A DNA stretch of 64,000 nt from Bacillota bacterium (GCA_023388055.1 JAEWGW010000002.1:62001-126000); one strand, 5' to 3'; positions 1 to 9,125 are shown, counted from the first letter of the stretch. Numbers and translations are program-made. Notes: generated by a model not told the origin, from the sequence alone.

Positions 1-276
1 GAAGTAACCCAAGGCCGGCTCATCGGCAAGATGGGCGCCGAAGGTGTCTTCGCCGTGGCAGCCCCTGAGCTTGGCCTGGGACTGGCCCTTAAGATCGAGG
101 ACGGAGCCCAGCGGGCCATCTACCCCGCCGTCACAGAAGCGCTTGTTCAGTTAGGCTGGCTGACCGCACCCGAAAGCGACGCCCTCTCCGGCTTCCATAA
201 GCCAATTCTCCGCAACTGGAAAGGCACCGAGGTAGGAGAAATCCTCCCTGTTTTCCGTCTCCGGCAGGAAGGCTGA
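1..276 (+). CDS. L-asparaginase, C-terminal part (5' end outside window)
   Basis: The reading frame is open from the first base and ends at a TGA at 274-276, giving 91 residues of a C-terminus. The visible stretch GKMGAEGVFAVAAPELGLGL, followed by AIYPAVTEALVQLGWL, matches the end of the type-II L-asparaginase family related to the Rhizobium etli enzyme (COG4448), where the Gly-Lys-x-Gly-Ala-Glu-Gly segment is part of the conserved core. The enzyme would hydrolyse asparagine to aspartate and ammonia. The start, the promoter and most catalytic residues are off the window, so family assignment rests on this tail alone. The next gene runs in the opposite direction (convergent). Confidence 0.7.
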   Translation, partial: EVTQGRLIGKMGAEGVFAVAAPELGLGLALKIEDGAQRAIYPAVTEALVQLGWLTAPESDALSGFHKPILRNWKGTEVGEILPVFRLRQEG

Positions 277-325
277 TGTTATCCTTGTTAAAAATCAAGC
301 TGTCCGGCCCGCGGCCTCGCAGCCT

Positions 326-772
326 TTAACCGCAGCGCCCGCTGCAGCTCCCGCCGGAGCTGCAGCCGCCCTGTTTGGGCAGCGGGTCGTTGGAGGGCAC
401 CTTCACCGTGTCCGATACGGACCCGGCAATCAGTGCAGATACCTCATACAGCAAATCATCCAGCGATTTCTCCGCTTCCTTGAAGCCCTGCACACTGGGC
501 AGCGCATCAAGCTGGTCTTGAATCTCCTTGACCGCATCCATCGCCTTATGATACTCGGGATGAAAATGACCAAACCGTTGGCACTCCTCGAAAAGCTCCT
601 TCTTTTTCCCCAGCATCAGGATCAATTCCTGGGCCGCGGGATCCCCCGTCAGCCTCTCCTTTTCGGCCAGATACTGCGCCGCCTCCTGCGAGGCGAGAAT
701 CAGATCGCCCAATTCATAAGCGCGAAGCAGCAGGGCCGACATATCCAACGCTTGTTTTTCCATTATGCTCAC
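326..772 (-). CDS. ylbF: YlbF/YmcA family regulator with C-terminal cysteine cluster
   Basis: A 148-residue, mainly helical protein of the YlbF/YmcA family. In Bacillus subtilis, YlbF works with YmcA and YaaT (the RicAFT complex) to promote Spo0A phosphorylation, competence and RNase Y-dependent mRNA maturation. Helical segments such as AQYLAEKERL and FHPEYHKAMDAVKEIQDQLD fit the family. The last 15 residues are Gly/Ser/Cys-rich with four cysteines (CSSGGSCSGRCG after GG). In the family such tail cysteines help ligate the complex's [4Fe-4S] clusters. The GTG start at 772 is preceded by GTGAGG, 5 bases upstream; an internal ATG at 763 is the alternative. It lies 20 bp downstream of the helicase-partner gene, probably in the same transcript. 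Confidence 0.8.
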   Translation of the reverse strand: MSIMEKQALDMSALLLRAYELGDLILASQEAAQYLAEKERLTGDPAAQELILMLGKKKELFEECQRFGHFHPEYHKAMDAVKEIQDQLDALPSVQGFKEAEKSLDDLLYEVSALIAGSVSDTVKVPSNDPLPKQGGCSSGGSCSGRCG

Positions 773-792
773 GGCAGCCTCACGCCTTTCAT

Positions 793-2454
793 CTATTCAT
801 GTATCCCCGGCCAAACCAGCCGGAGACCTGTCCATTCATGGGGCTTCAGCCGAACCTCCAGCCTCCCCTGCATTCCGTACAGCTCCCAGTCCTCCGCTTC
901 TTCGAAGATCCGAAGCGGAACCAGCATCACTTCGCCGCCGGCGGTTCCGACCCGGAGGGCCGTCTTCATGGCGATGGCCCTGCGGACCATCTCCTTCTCC
1001 GTAGAGGGATGCCCGCGCCTGCCCTGGGTCCACCAGGCGGCGGGGACCTCCGCAGGCAGCGGTTCCGGTTCCGGAGCTGCCGGATAAACCTTACCCGGCT
1101 CCCGAACAAAGCTATCCACTGCTGTCACTCCGGCAAACAGCGGCTCCAGTGCACGGACCGGACCCGGCGGCTCCTTGGCAAGAATGCCCGGGCCAGCAGC
1201 ACTGTCCGCAGAACGGACCGCAGCCTGCTCCCGGACAAAACGGATGACCCCTTCATCTATATCAACCTTGCTGTAGTCCCTCAGCTGCCCAAGCAGCACT
1301 TCCGCAGAGCCTCCGGCAGTCCGCCCCGTACCTAGGCTCCGGGGAGTCAGGCGGAACACGGAAATTTCCCCGCGGACTGTCCATTCGCCCCATTGGAGGA
1401 GGGTCCACCATAGTTCAGGGGGCGGATTGGGAGGGACAATGATTTCCAGATCAGGCTGAACGATAATCCCCGCAAAACGGGGCTCAAGCTCCTTCTCCCG
1501 CAGGGCGGCAACAGGGACCGGCAGCATAAACGCCATGCCGGAATCCCGCTGCTCCAGACACAGCCATCCCCACGCGCCCAGCGGAACCAGCCGTGTGGAA
1601 ATGAAACCCATCTGTGCCATGCAGTCTAAATCCATCATACCACACACCCGCAACCAGTCAAATAGATGATTCAAGGGATACCAGAGCCCGGGCACGGCCA
1701 TCTCCACCGCGTACATGGCATGAAATTCCCATCCGCTGAAGGTGGGAGCAACCGCTTTCTTCCAGATGGCATACAGCTCCTGATGGAGGACCCGGCCGGG
1801 TTTCCCGAGCCATGCCGAAGCAGCCTCTTCTGCCGGCCTTACCAAGCCGCTCTCTACCTGGAGAAGACCGGAGGCAGCGGCCATATGAACCGCCGCGGCA
1901 ACAGCCGGACCATACCGGTGCGGGGCAGCTCCCGCCAGTCGGCATGCTTCAAGCTCCTCATCCCGGGCCAGCAGCACCTGCTCCAGTTTGCGCACGGCTT
2001 GTCCGGACAAACCTCCCGACTTCAGCAGCTTCAGCTCTCCCCGGGAGGCTGCCAGAAGCACCTGCAGCACATCCTTCACCGCATCTCCCGGCTCGTTGCG
2101 GATTCCCACCCCGCCGAAGCCCGTCTCCTCTGGCTCCGGCTCCAGCCGCGGGAACAGCTTCTCCTGCCAAAAGGTCAAATGCCCCTCCGGCACCCGGTAT
2201 TCATGCTCCATCCAGGCTTTGGGAACCGCTTGAACCAGTCCGCAGCTCTGCAGAAGACGCAAAGAAGCCCGGACATGGGCGCCGCTTAGCCCCTCCTGCA
2301 GAGCATGTCGGCCCAGCTCCTCCTGCTCTGCCGGCAAAGGGCCGAAACGGGCCACCAGAAGGCGGAGCACCTCCTTGGCCCAAGGCCGGAGAGCGGCATA
2401 TGCCGCTTCCAGCATCTCTGCCAATGCCACCTGGGCCGAATCATGAACGCTCAT
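793..2454 (-). CDS. helicase-associated protein with XPB/Ssl2-like N-terminal domain
   Basis: A 553-residue protein with the 'helicase XPB/Ssl2 N-terminal' type domain found as a separate partner of bacterial XPB helicases. The best-conserved part is near residues 315-390, where PRFAGIIVQPDLEIIVPPN is followed by a tryptophan-rich segment and VFRLTPRSL. It has no Walker motifs, so it is not itself an ATPase. The N-terminal 150 residues look like winged-helix DNA-binding segments. Its ATG overlaps the TGA of the upstream helicase by four bases (ATGA), which indicates translational coupling. I infer that the two form a complex in which this protein supplies the regulatory or DNA-binding part. 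Confidence 0.8.
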   Translation of the reverse strand: MSVHDSAQVALAEMLEAAYAALRPWAKEVLRLLVARFGPLPAEQEELGRHALQEGLSGAHVRASLRLLQSCGLVQAVPKAWMEHEYRVPEGHLTFWQEKLFPRLEPEPEETGFGGVGIRNEPGDAVKDVLQVLLAASRGELKLLKSGGLSGQAVRKLEQVLLARDEELEACRLAGAAPHRYGPAVAAAVHMAAASGLLQVESGLVRPAEEAASAWLGKPGRVLHQELYAIWKKAVAPTFSGWEFHAMYAVEMAVPGLWYPLNHLFDWLRVCGMMDLDCMAQMGFISTRLVPLGAWGWLCLEQRDSGMAFMLPVPVAALREKELEPRFAGIIVQPDLEIIVPPNPPPELWWTLLQWGEWTVRGEISVFRLTPRSLGTGRTAGGSAEVLLGQLRDYSKVDIDEGVIRFVREQAAVRSADSAAGPGILAKEPPGPVRALEPLFAGVTAVDSFVREPGKVYPAAPEPEPLPAEVPAAWWTQGRRGHPSTEKEMVRRAIAMKTALRVGTAGGEVMLVPLRIFEEAEDWELYGMQGRLEVRLKPHEWTGLRLVWPGIHE

Positions 2455-4154
2455 AATGGCTCCCGCCCGTCGGCCGCCTCTGCCAGCTCTGCTGCGTTTT
2501 TCACCTCATACCGGTAACCCTGCTCCAGCAGGAACAGCTGCCGGTTGACAGCGAAATCCTGTTCCCGGCTGTCCTCGGTTACCAGCGTATAAAAACGGGC
2601 GGCATTGGCCCCGGCTTTGGGCCGCAGAATCCTGCCCATTCGCTGGGCCTCCTCCTGCCGCGATCCGAAGCTGCCGGAGATTTGCACCGCCACGGAAGCA
2701 TCCGGCAGGTCCACCGCAAAATTAGCCACCCGGGAAACCACCAGCGTCTGCACCTCTCCCTGGCGAAAGGCCTGGAACAGCCGCTCCCGTTCCTCATGCC
2801 GCGTATCGCCGCAAATCAGCGGGTTCCCCGTCGCTTCAGATACCCGCCGCAGCTGGTCCAGGTATTGTCCGATAATCAGTACACGGTCGCCCCGGCAGTC
2901 CTCCAGAACCTTCTGCAGAATGTCCAGCTTGCCGGCATTCTCCGCGGCCACCCGGATCTTCTCCCGGGGAAGCGCCTGATCGTAGCTCACCCGGTCCTCA
3001 CCGGAAAAAGGGACCCGCACCTCCGTACACTCCACCTTGGCCAGCCACCCTTCCTTCTCCAGCTGCTTCCAGCTGATTTCGTAACGCTTGGGCCCCACCA
3101 GCCCGAACACATCCGCCTCCAGCCCGTCCTCGCGGATAAGAGTGGCTGTAAGGCCTAACCTGCGGGCAGATTGCAGTTCCGCCGTCATCCGGAAGACCGG
3201 CGCCGGCAGCAGATGCACCTCATCATAAATAATTAGGCCCCAGCTTCGGCTGCGGAACAGGTCCAGATGGGCGGTTTCCTGGCGACTCGCCCCATGGGTC
3301 AGAATATGATAGGTGGCAATGGTCACGGGACGGATCTCCTTGCGCTCGCCGCTGTATTCGCCGATGAACGCCTCGGAGAGGGAGGTTTTCTGCAGCAGCT
3401 CCCGCCTCCATTGGCTGACGGAGGTGCCACTAACCGTGAGAATCAGAGTTTCGCAGGCATATTTGGCCATCACCGCCAATCCGACCACCGTTTTGCCCGC
3501 CCCGCAGGGCATCACCACTACACCGCTGCCGCCCCCGTAATCCGGCCTGGCGAAGGCTGCCACCGCCTCCTGCTGGTAGCTGCGCAGGCTAAAGGGAGCG
3601 CCGCTCTGCAGCTTATCCTTGAACCGGACGGTCAGCGCTTCTCCGGGCATAAAGCCCGCCTCATCCACCACCGGATAACCGGCCCGTGCCATCTCCTGCT
3701 TAAGCAGCCCCCGGCTGGCTGTCCCGACCTCCACACTCCGCTCATCCATACGCCTGCCGAAAAAGCGGCTTACCCCCGGCAGCCGCTCCAGCAAACCAAG
3801 TGCATCAGCGGATTCCGCTGTCAGCAGAAGGCCGTTTTCTCCTTGGGTGAGCCGGAACATGCCGAAACGCCCCATCAGAGTGCGAATCTGATTCTGCACC
3901 GTCTGCGGCAGCCCGAAGCGGCTTGCCCCGTGCAGGAAACGGCAGATCCGGTCGGCGTTTAAGCCCGATGCGGCGGCATTCCACAGAGTAAAGGGTGTCA
4001 TCCGGTACTGGTGCATACTCCCCGGTGTTTTGACCAGCTCGGCAAACCCCGACAGCATGGCAGCGGCCTCCGCAGCCTCTGGATGCTCAGCTTCCAGCCA
4101 TAAGGAGAGATCTTTTTGCAGCCAAAGAGGCGGTTCCCCGGTTTTCCATTCCAT
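2451..4154 (-). CDS. XPB/Rad25-type DNA repair helicase
   Basis: A 567-residue superfamily 2 helicase of the bacterial XPB type. Walker A is MPCGAGKTVVG near residue 215, the Walker B/DEAD-like box is YDEVH near 311, motif III is GLTATL (the SAT position), and motif VI is QRMGRILRP near 505. Residues 1-190 carry the N-terminal damage-recognition-like region. The protein is expected to be an ATP-dependent 3'-5' DNA translocase acting in repair; bacterial XPB is less studied than the eukaryotic TFIIH subunit. It heads a minus-strand run: helicase, helicase partner (four-base overlap), YlbF. AGAGGAAA lies about 8-10 bases before the ATG. Confidence 0.9.
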   Translation of the reverse strand: MEWKTGEPPLWLQKDLSLWLEAEHPEAAEAAAMLSGFAELVKTPGSMHQYRMTPFTLWNAAASGLNADRICRFLHGASRFGLPQTVQNQIRTLMGRFGMFRLTQGENGLLLTAESADALGLLERLPGVSRFFGRRMDERSVEVGTASRGLLKQEMARAGYPVVDEAGFMPGEALTVRFKDKLQSGAPFSLRSYQQEAVAAFARPDYGGGSGVVVMPCGAGKTVVGLAVMAKYACETLILTVSGTSVSQWRRELLQKTSLSEAFIGEYSGERKEIRPVTIATYHILTHGASRQETAHLDLFRSRSWGLIIYDEVHLLPAPVFRMTAELQSARRLGLTATLIREDGLEADVFGLVGPKRYEISWKQLEKEGWLAKVECTEVRVPFSGEDRVSYDQALPREKIRVAAENAGKLDILQKVLEDCRGDRVLIIGQYLDQLRRVSEATGNPLICGDTRHEERERLFQAFRQGEVQTLVVSRVANFAVDLPDASVAVQISGSFGSRQEEAQRMGRILRPKAGANAARFYTLVTEDSREQDFAVNRQLFLLEQGYRYEVKNAAELAEAADGREPL

Positions 4155-4234
4155 ATATGCATTTCCTCTCTTCCGGTTTCAAAATGATTCTCTAGGGCGG
4201 GTTGCAAACACTCCCTAGTATGCCCACGCGCAAA

Positions 4235-4263
4235 AAGCCCTATCCCCAAAGGGGGACAGGGCT
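4235..4263 (-). terminator. rho-independent terminator of the CBS-domain gene
   Basis: Read on the minus strand, AGCCCTGTCCCC and GGGGATAGGGCT pair around a four-base loop and are followed by TTTTT. It lies about 30 bases after the stop of the CBS-domain gene. Confidence 0.85.
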
Positions 4264-4291
4264 TATGGAGGAGCAAAAACAGCGCCTAGTG

Positions 4292-4729
4292 CTAGTGCAC
4301 TGCGCCGGCAAATTCCTTCTCGGAAATTCTGCTAAGAGCATCTCCGGCTTCATTCTCGAAATTCTTGCGGACGGCCAGGTCGCCGATGGAGACCACACCT
4401 ACCAGGTTGCCGTTCTCCACAACCGGCAGACGACGGATTTGTTGATCCGCCATAATCCGGGCAGCCTCATCCACGGAGGTGTCCGGCGTTACCGTCGTGA
4501 TGTCGCGGCTCATCACCTTCTCCACCTTGGTTGAACCTTCATTCTTCTGTGCATAACCGCGGACGACCAGGTCCCGGTCGGTGATACAACCGATCAGCTG
4601 CTTGCCTTCCACTACGGGAATAAAGCCCACATCCTGCTTGGACATGGCCACCGCCACTTCATATACATTGTCCTTCAGCGTAACAGTGGCGCAGTCCGTG
4701 GTCATAATATCCTTTACGGTTTGGTTCAT
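4292..4729 (-). CDS. tandem CBS-domain protein
   Basis: A 145-residue protein made of two CBS domains, roughly residues 8-60 and 74-125. The first contains DIMTTDCATVTLKDNVYEVA and GCITDRDLVVRG; the second contains VMSRDITTVTPDTSVDEAAR and GVVSIGDLAVRK. Such stand-alone CBS pairs bind adenine nucleotides and act as energy sensors, but the ligand and target here are unknown. The start has AGGAG 5 bases upstream. It appears to be monocistronic, with its own terminator and about 80 bases separating it from the upstream M20 gene. Confidence 0.85.
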   Translation of the reverse strand: MNQTVKDIMTTDCATVTLKDNVYEVAVAMSKQDVGFIPVVEGKQLIGCITDRDLVVRGYAQKNEGSTKVEKVMSRDITTVTPDTSVDEAARIMADQQIRRLPVVENGNLVGVVSIGDLAVRKNFENEAGDALSRISEKEFAGAVH

Positions 4730-4813
4730 GGATCTCCTGCCTCCTTCGGGGTCCTATAGATTAGCGAAAAGGTGCAGCTCTAGAGTTCCCGCAGAGACAG
4801 GCGTTTACCCGCT

Positions 4814-5989
4814 TTAAAATGTCCCAGTCAGCCTGCGCAGCACAAGGGCCGAGAACAGTCTGGCAGTCCGCAGTATGGCCGATTCGTCTATATCGAAGCG
4901 GGGGTGATGATGCGGAGCCGTGATGCCTGCCTCCTTGTTGCCGGCGCCTACGAAGAAGAAGCAGCCCGGCACCTTTTCCAGGTAAAAGGAGAAGTCCTCT
5001 CCCGCCATAATCAGGGGGCTTTCCTTTACCTGATCCGCCCCAAACAGCTGCGCCGCAGTCTCCATCACCCATTCCGTCTCTGCTTTATGGTTGACTACCG
5101 GAGGGTACCCCAGCTTATAATCCAGCTTATAGTCAGCTCCAAACATGGAGCAGGTATCCGCCGTGACCCGGGTCACCCGTTCCTGGGCCAGCATCCGGAG
5201 GCTGTGCTCGAAGGTCCGGACGGTGCCGTTTAAGATGGCCTTCTCCGCAATCACATTAAAGCCTGAGCCGGCATGGAAGGACCCCACTGAAATAACGCTG
5301 GGCTCCACCGGATTGAGGCTGCGGCTGACGATGGACTGCAGATTCACCACCAGATGGGACCCCACCATAAGACTGTCAATGGTTTCGTGGGGCAGGCCGC
5401 CATGTCCGCCCTTGCCGATAATCTCCAGCAGGAATTCATCCGCAGCCGCCATAATAGGGCCGCTCCTGGTCATAATCTCTCCCGCGGGAAAAGGCGTCCA
5501 CAAATGTGCGCCATAAATTTCGTCCACACCGTCCAGCACACCTTCGGCAATCATGGGCTGGGCACCGCCGGGACTCAGCTCCTCCGCCGGCTGGAAAATA
5601 AAACGGACTGTCCCGTGAAGCTCCGCTCTGCGCGAGGCCAGATACCGGGCCGTACCGAGCAAGGCGGCCACATGGCCGTCATGGCCGCAGGCATGCATCA
5701 CTCCGGGCACAACGGAGGCATATTCACAGCTCTTTTCATCCTGGATGGGCAGTGCATCCATGTCCGCACGAAGAGCAATTACAGGGCCTCTTCCGCCACC
5801 CCTCAGCTCCCCGACCACACCGTGGCCGCCCACATGCCGCTTCACCTCAAGCCCCAACGCCTCCAGATGGTCTGCCACATATGCGGATGTCCGTTCTTCC
5901 TGATATGATAACTCGGGATTTTGGTGCAAGTGTCTGCGCCAGGCTACCATCTCCGGAAATAGTGCTTCAAGCGTTATTGGTCCTCCCAT
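4814..5989 (-). CDS. M20-family amidohydrolase (N-acyl amino acid hydrolase type)
   Basis: A 391-residue zinc-dependent hydrolase of the M20D (hippurate hydrolase/N-acyl-L-amino acid amidohydrolase) family. Visible signatures are LRADMDALPIQDE near residue 75, MHACGHDGH near 98 (Cys and His metal ligands), FIFQPAEE near 130 (catalytic Glu), a lid/dimerisation segment with GKGGHGGLPHE, and GEDFSFY near the C-terminus. It removes acyl groups from N-acylated amino acids; the exact substrate cannot be told. The ATG is preceded by GGAGGAG at 7 bases. It is divergent from the ftsW-like gene. Confidence 0.88.
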   Translation of the reverse strand: MGGPITLEALFPEMVAWRRHLHQNPELSYQEERTSAYVADHLEALGLEVKRHVGGHGVVGELRGGGRGPVIALRADMDALPIQDEKSCEYASVVPGVMHACGHDGHVAALLGTARYLASRRAELHGTVRFIFQPAEELSPGGAQPMIAEGVLDGVDEIYGAHLWTPFPAGEIMTRSGPIMAAADEFLLEIIGKGGHGGLPHETIDSLMVGSHLVVNLQSIVSRSLNPVEPSVISVGSFHAGSGFNVIAEKAILNGTVRTFEHSLRMLAQERVTRVTADTCSMFGADYKLDYKLGYPPVVNHKAETEWVMETAAQLFGADQVKESPLIMAGEDFSFYLEKVPGCFFFVGAGNKEAGITAPHHHPRFDIDESAILRTARLFSALVLRRLTGTF

Positions 5990-6060
5990 GACAAAGCTCC
6001 TCCGACTATTTGATCTGAATCTATCTATTTCAAGACGCTTCTTTCTCTTGCTTCATCACC

Positions 6061-6089
6061 TTGCGGAAGTGCCGGAAACATACTATCAT
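6061..6089 (+). promoter_or_regulatory. possible sigma-A promoter of the ftsW-like gene
   Basis: TTGCGG (6061-6066) and TATCAT (6084-6089) are separated by 17 bases in the divergent intergenic region, 87 bases before the ATG. The match is moderate; no other candidate is better. Confidence 0.4.
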
Positions 6090-6175
6090 GATAACATGAA
6101 TCGCCCTCTCATTGGGAGCGGGATTCTCAAGGTTCTACGATTCGAATACATAGGTAGGGGGCGTGATGCAACGCC

Positions 6176-7366
6176 ATGAGTACAACCCGCAGGGGAACTC
6201 CCGATTTTTTGCTGCTGATTCTTACTTTCGCCCTGGTTGCCTTCGGACTCATTATGGTGTTCAGCGCCAGCTCTATGTCGGCAGCCTATTACTATAGTGG
6301 AGATGCCCTTTATTTTACCAAAAAGCAAGTCCTCGCTATTGTGCTGGGCATTATCGGCATGATTTTTTGCATGAATATCCATCATACCAAGCTGAAGAAG
6401 CTGACACCCCTGTTTTTTATGGGAGTGTTGGTGCTGCTTGTGCTGGTTCCCTTTATCGGCAAAGAAGTAAAAGGCGCACGGAGCTGGTTTCCTATCGGAC
6501 CACTCCAGCTGCAGCCTTCAGAATTCGCCAAGATCGCCGTGATTATGTATCTGGCCGCTTTGATTTCCAAGAAAGAGGAGAAGTTCCGCGACTTCCAAAA
6601 AGGCCTGCTCCCGGCTCTGTTCATCGTAGGGTTGGTCGCCTTCCTGATTATGCTGCAGCCGGACTTCGGCTCTGCAGCGATCCTCACCATGGGGGCGCTC
6701 CTGGTCATCATTGTCGGAGGAGCCAATCTGAAGCAGGTGGCTTTCCTGGGCGTTGTGGGAGGAGCCTTGGCTTCTGTGGTTCTGGTTATTATGTTCCTGG
6801 CCAATTCCGAATTCGGCTACCGGATGGAGAGAATCACCACCTTCCTGGACCCCTGGGCGGACGAAACCGGCGCAGGCTTCCATGTGATCCAATCGCTCTA
6901 CGCCTTTGGACATGGCGGCTGGACAGGAGCAGGCTTTGGCCAAAGCATTCAAAAGCTGCATTTTCTGCCCGCTCCCCATAATGACTTTATCTTTTCCATT
7001 ATCGGCGAGGAACTGGGGTTTCTCGGAAGCTCCCTGTTCCTGCTGGTTTATCTGTTATTTATCTGGCGGGGCATCATCGTAGCACTGCGGGCCACGGACA
7101 CCTTCGCCAGCCTGACGGGGATCGGGATTATCGGCACCATTGCCATTCAGGCGTTAATCAATCTGGGCGGTGTAACCAATTCCATACCGCTGACAGGTGT
7201 GACGCTGCCGCTGATCAGCTACGGGGGCACCTCGGTGATGGTCACTCTGGCCAGCCTCGGCATTCTCCTGGGGATATCCCGGGATTACAACCGGGAGGCG
7301 GAGGAAGCCCACAACCGCGGCAGCACGGCGCAGAATAACCGGCGGAAACAAGCAGTATCCCGGTAA
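6176..7366 (+). CDS. ftsW: FtsW/RodA/SpoVE family peptidoglycan glycosyltransferase (SEDS)
   Basis: A 396-residue integral membrane SEDS protein with about ten hydrophobic segments, beginning with LLLILTFALVAFGLIMVFSA. Family signatures include the extracellular GARSWFPIGPLQLQPSEFAK, MLQPDFGSA, APHNDFIFSIIGEELGF and the C-terminal PLTGVTLPLISYGGTS. SEDS proteins polymerise lipid II into glycan strands with a partner class B PBP. Sequence alone does not separate FtsW (division) from SpoVE (spore cortex); no partner PBP or mur genes are next to it. The only upstream purine tract is AGGGGGCGTG, about 14 bases before the ATG, so initiation may be modest. The tail is polar (Arg, Asn, Gln). Confidence 0.85.
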   Translation: MSTTRRGTPDFLLLILTFALVAFGLIMVFSASSMSAAYYYSGDALYFTKKQVLAIVLGIIGMIFCMNIHHTKLKKLTPLFFMGVLVLLVLVPFIGKEVKGARSWFPIGPLQLQPSEFAKIAVIMYLAALISKKEEKFRDFQKGLLPALFIVGLVAFLIMLQPDFGSAAILTMGALLVIIVGGANLKQVAFLGVVGGALASVVLVIMFLANSEFGYRMERITTFLDPWADETGAGFHVIQSLYAFGHGGWTGAGFGQSIQKLHFLPAPHNDFIFSIIGEELGFLGSSLFLLVYLLFIWRGIIVALRATDTFASLTGIGIIGTIAIQALINLGGVTNSIPLTGVTLPLISYGGTSVMVTLASLGILLGISRDYNREAEEAHNRGSTAQNNRRKQAVSR

Positions 7367-7386
7367 AAGAACCCCCATAAAGAGAG

Positions 7387-7423
7387 AAGAAGGAGAGGCC
7401 CCAACCGGGAGCCTCTCCTTCTT
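7387..7423. terminator. bidirectional terminator between ftsW-like gene and asp23
   Basis: A 13-base perfect stem, AAGAAGGAGAGGC (7387-7399) with GCCTCTCCTTCTT (7411-7423), lies between two convergent genes. It can serve both; the run ending in CTTCTT is only partly T-rich. Confidence 0.8.
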
Positions 7424-7437
7424 CCTATCCGGAGCAC

Positions 7438-7818
7438 TTATTTTAGCAGCTTCTGGGGCTCCTCCGTCTCTTCCTCACGGAAGGACACACCCTCCACCTT
7501 GACATTGACCTCCACAACCCGCAGGCCTGTCATATTCTCAATGGCTTCCCGGACATTGTACTGCAGCTCCCGGCATACTTCCTGAATTTTCGAGCCGTAC
7601 TGGACGATTACACGCAGATGGACAATGGCCTCTAGCTGGCCTACTTCCACGGTAATCCCCTTTTGCACATTTTTGCCGCTCAACCGTTTGGCGAACCCTT
7701 CGGAGATTCCTCCGGACATGGCCGTGATACCCGGCGTTTCCAAGGTCGCCAAGCCTGCAATGGTTGCCACCACATCATCGGATATGCGGATCAATCCCGT
7801 TTCAATCATGTCGGACAT
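7438..7818 (-). CDS. Asp23/Gls24 family envelope-stress protein
   Basis: A 126-residue Asp23/Gls24-family protein with GLIRISDDVVATIAGLATLE near the N-terminus and the typical VHLRVIVQYG ... IQEVCRELQYNVREAIENMTGL region. Family members are abundant cytoplasmic proteins, often membrane-associated through AmaP-type partners, and affect cell-wall homeostasis. No amaP-like partner is adjacent. The start was placed at ATG 7818 because AAAGGAG lies 8 bases upstream; a GTG three codons earlier overlaps that ribosome binding site. Confidence 0.85.
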   Translation of the reverse strand: MSDMIETGLIRISDDVVATIAGLATLETPGITAMSGGISEGFAKRLSGKNVQKGITVEVGQLEAIVHLRVIVQYGSKIQEVCRELQYNVREAIENMTGLRVVEVNVKVEGVSFREEETEEPQKLLK

Positions 7819-7925
7819 GGCTTCCACTCCTTTGCTGCAATCGTTTCCCCTTCATTATAATAACGGAAGCCGCCCAACGTCAACGAGACTGACAGGCCGG
7901 CCTTCTTTCTACCTGCAATTTCAGC

Positions 7926-7955
7926 TTGTCAGAAAAAGCCAATCCTGTATATAAT
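7926..7955 (+). promoter_or_regulatory. sigma-A promoter of the cation exchanger gene
   Basis: TTGTCA (7926-7931), an 18-base spacer and a consensus TATAAT (7950-7955). The TTG of this -35 box is in frame with the downstream gene and could be mistaken for a start codon. Confidence 0.75.
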
Positions 7956-8033
7956 CGATTAGGATTCGTATTCCCGCAGGAAAAACGATTCGAAGACGCA
8001 TTTTATTCATACGGAAAAGGTGGCGTTTGCTGC

Positions 8034-9107
8034 ATGTTGCTGTTGAAGAAAAATTGGTTTTATCTCGCTTTGGGCTTGACCTTTATTGCCAGCGGCAGTG
8101 CCCACTTCCTGGGCTTGTCTTCGATTCTGCAGTTCGCACTTGCCGGCATCGCGATTATTTTTGTGGCGGGATTCCTGGGCAGAGCTACGGAAAGTGTCGC
8201 CCATTACGCCGGTGACCGGCTGGGCGGATTCCTGAACGCAACCTTCGGCAATGCCGCCGAGCTGATTATTGCCATCATCCTGATCAAGGATGCTGTTAAC
8301 GGCAAACCCGCTTTGTTCGATACCGTAAAGGCCAGCATTACCGGCTCCATTATCGGCAACCTGCTGCTGGTATTGGGATTGAGCGTGTTCTTAGGCGGTC
8401 TTAAATTCAAGAACCAGACCTACAACATCCGGATGGCTTCACACAGCTCGTCCCTGATGCTGCTGTCGGTCATCGCTCTGTTTATCCCGGCCATGTTCGC
8501 CTCCCGGATGAACCACGAGCATCTGACCACCCTGAGCCTGACCGTATCCATTCTGCTGGTGGCTGCGTATTTTCTCTGGCTGCTGTTTTCCATGGTCACC
8601 CATAAGAATGAATTGGCTGACGAGGCGGTTGAACACGGGGAAGCTGCCTGGAGCAAAAAACTCTCCATCCTGTTTCTGGTCCTGGCAACCGTTATGGTGG
8701 CGCTGGTCAGCGAGTGGATGGTGGGGACGCTGGAGGACTTCTCCCACCGGTTCGGCTTATCCGAGCTGTTCGTGGGCGCCTTCGTCATCGCCATCGTAGG
8801 CAATGCTGCCGAACACTCCGCCGCCATCATGCTGGCCCTGAAGAACAAAATCGGCGCCGCTGTGGAAATCGCTGTTGGCAGCAGCCTGCAGATCGCTCTT
8901 TTTGTGGCACCGGTACTTGTAATCATCAGCGCACTGATGGGTCAAACCATGGATATTGTGTTCACCATCCACGAGCTGGTGGCCATTGGGGTGGCTGTTT
9001 TTATTGCCTCCTCTATCTCCCGGGACGGCTCCACCAACTGGTACGAGGGTGTTCTGCTGCTGACCGTTTACGTGATTCTGGGTTTTGCCTTCTTTCTTCT
9101 GATGTAA
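8034..9107 (+). CDS. chaA: Ca2+/H+ antiporter, CaCA superfamily (ChaA/YfkE type)
   Basis: A 357-residue membrane protein with about eleven hydrophobic segments and the two alpha-repeat signatures of cation/Ca2+ exchangers: GNATFGNAAELIIAIILI-like in the first half and VGNAAEHSAAIMLALKNKIG in the second. Each contains the conserved acidic residue of the ion site (E in NAAEL and NAAEH). It would export Ca2+ or other cations in exchange for protons. The ATG at 8034 was chosen because AAAAGGTGG precedes it and a consensus promoter lies at 7926-7955; the longer frame starting at TTG 7926 would begin inside that promoter. Bacterial homologues are about 350 residues long. Confidence 0.88.
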   Translation: MLLLKKNWFYLALGLTFIASGSAHFLGLSSILQFALAGIAIIFVAGFLGRATESVAHYAGDRLGGFLNATFGNAAELIIAIILIKDAVNGKPALFDTVKASITGSIIGNLLLVLGLSVFLGGLKFKNQTYNIRMASHSSSLMLLSVIALFIPAMFASRMNHEHLTTLSLTVSILLVAAYFLWLLFSMVTHKNELADEAVEHGEAAWSKKLSILFLVLATVMVALVSEWMVGTLEDFSHRFGLSELFVGAFVIAIVGNAAEHSAAIMLALKNKIGAAVEIAVGSSLQIALFVAPVLVIISALMGQTMDIVFTIHELVAIGVAVFIASSISRDGSTNWYEGVLLLTVYVILGFAFFLLM

Positions 9108-9125
9108 TATCATTCACCGCAAAAA

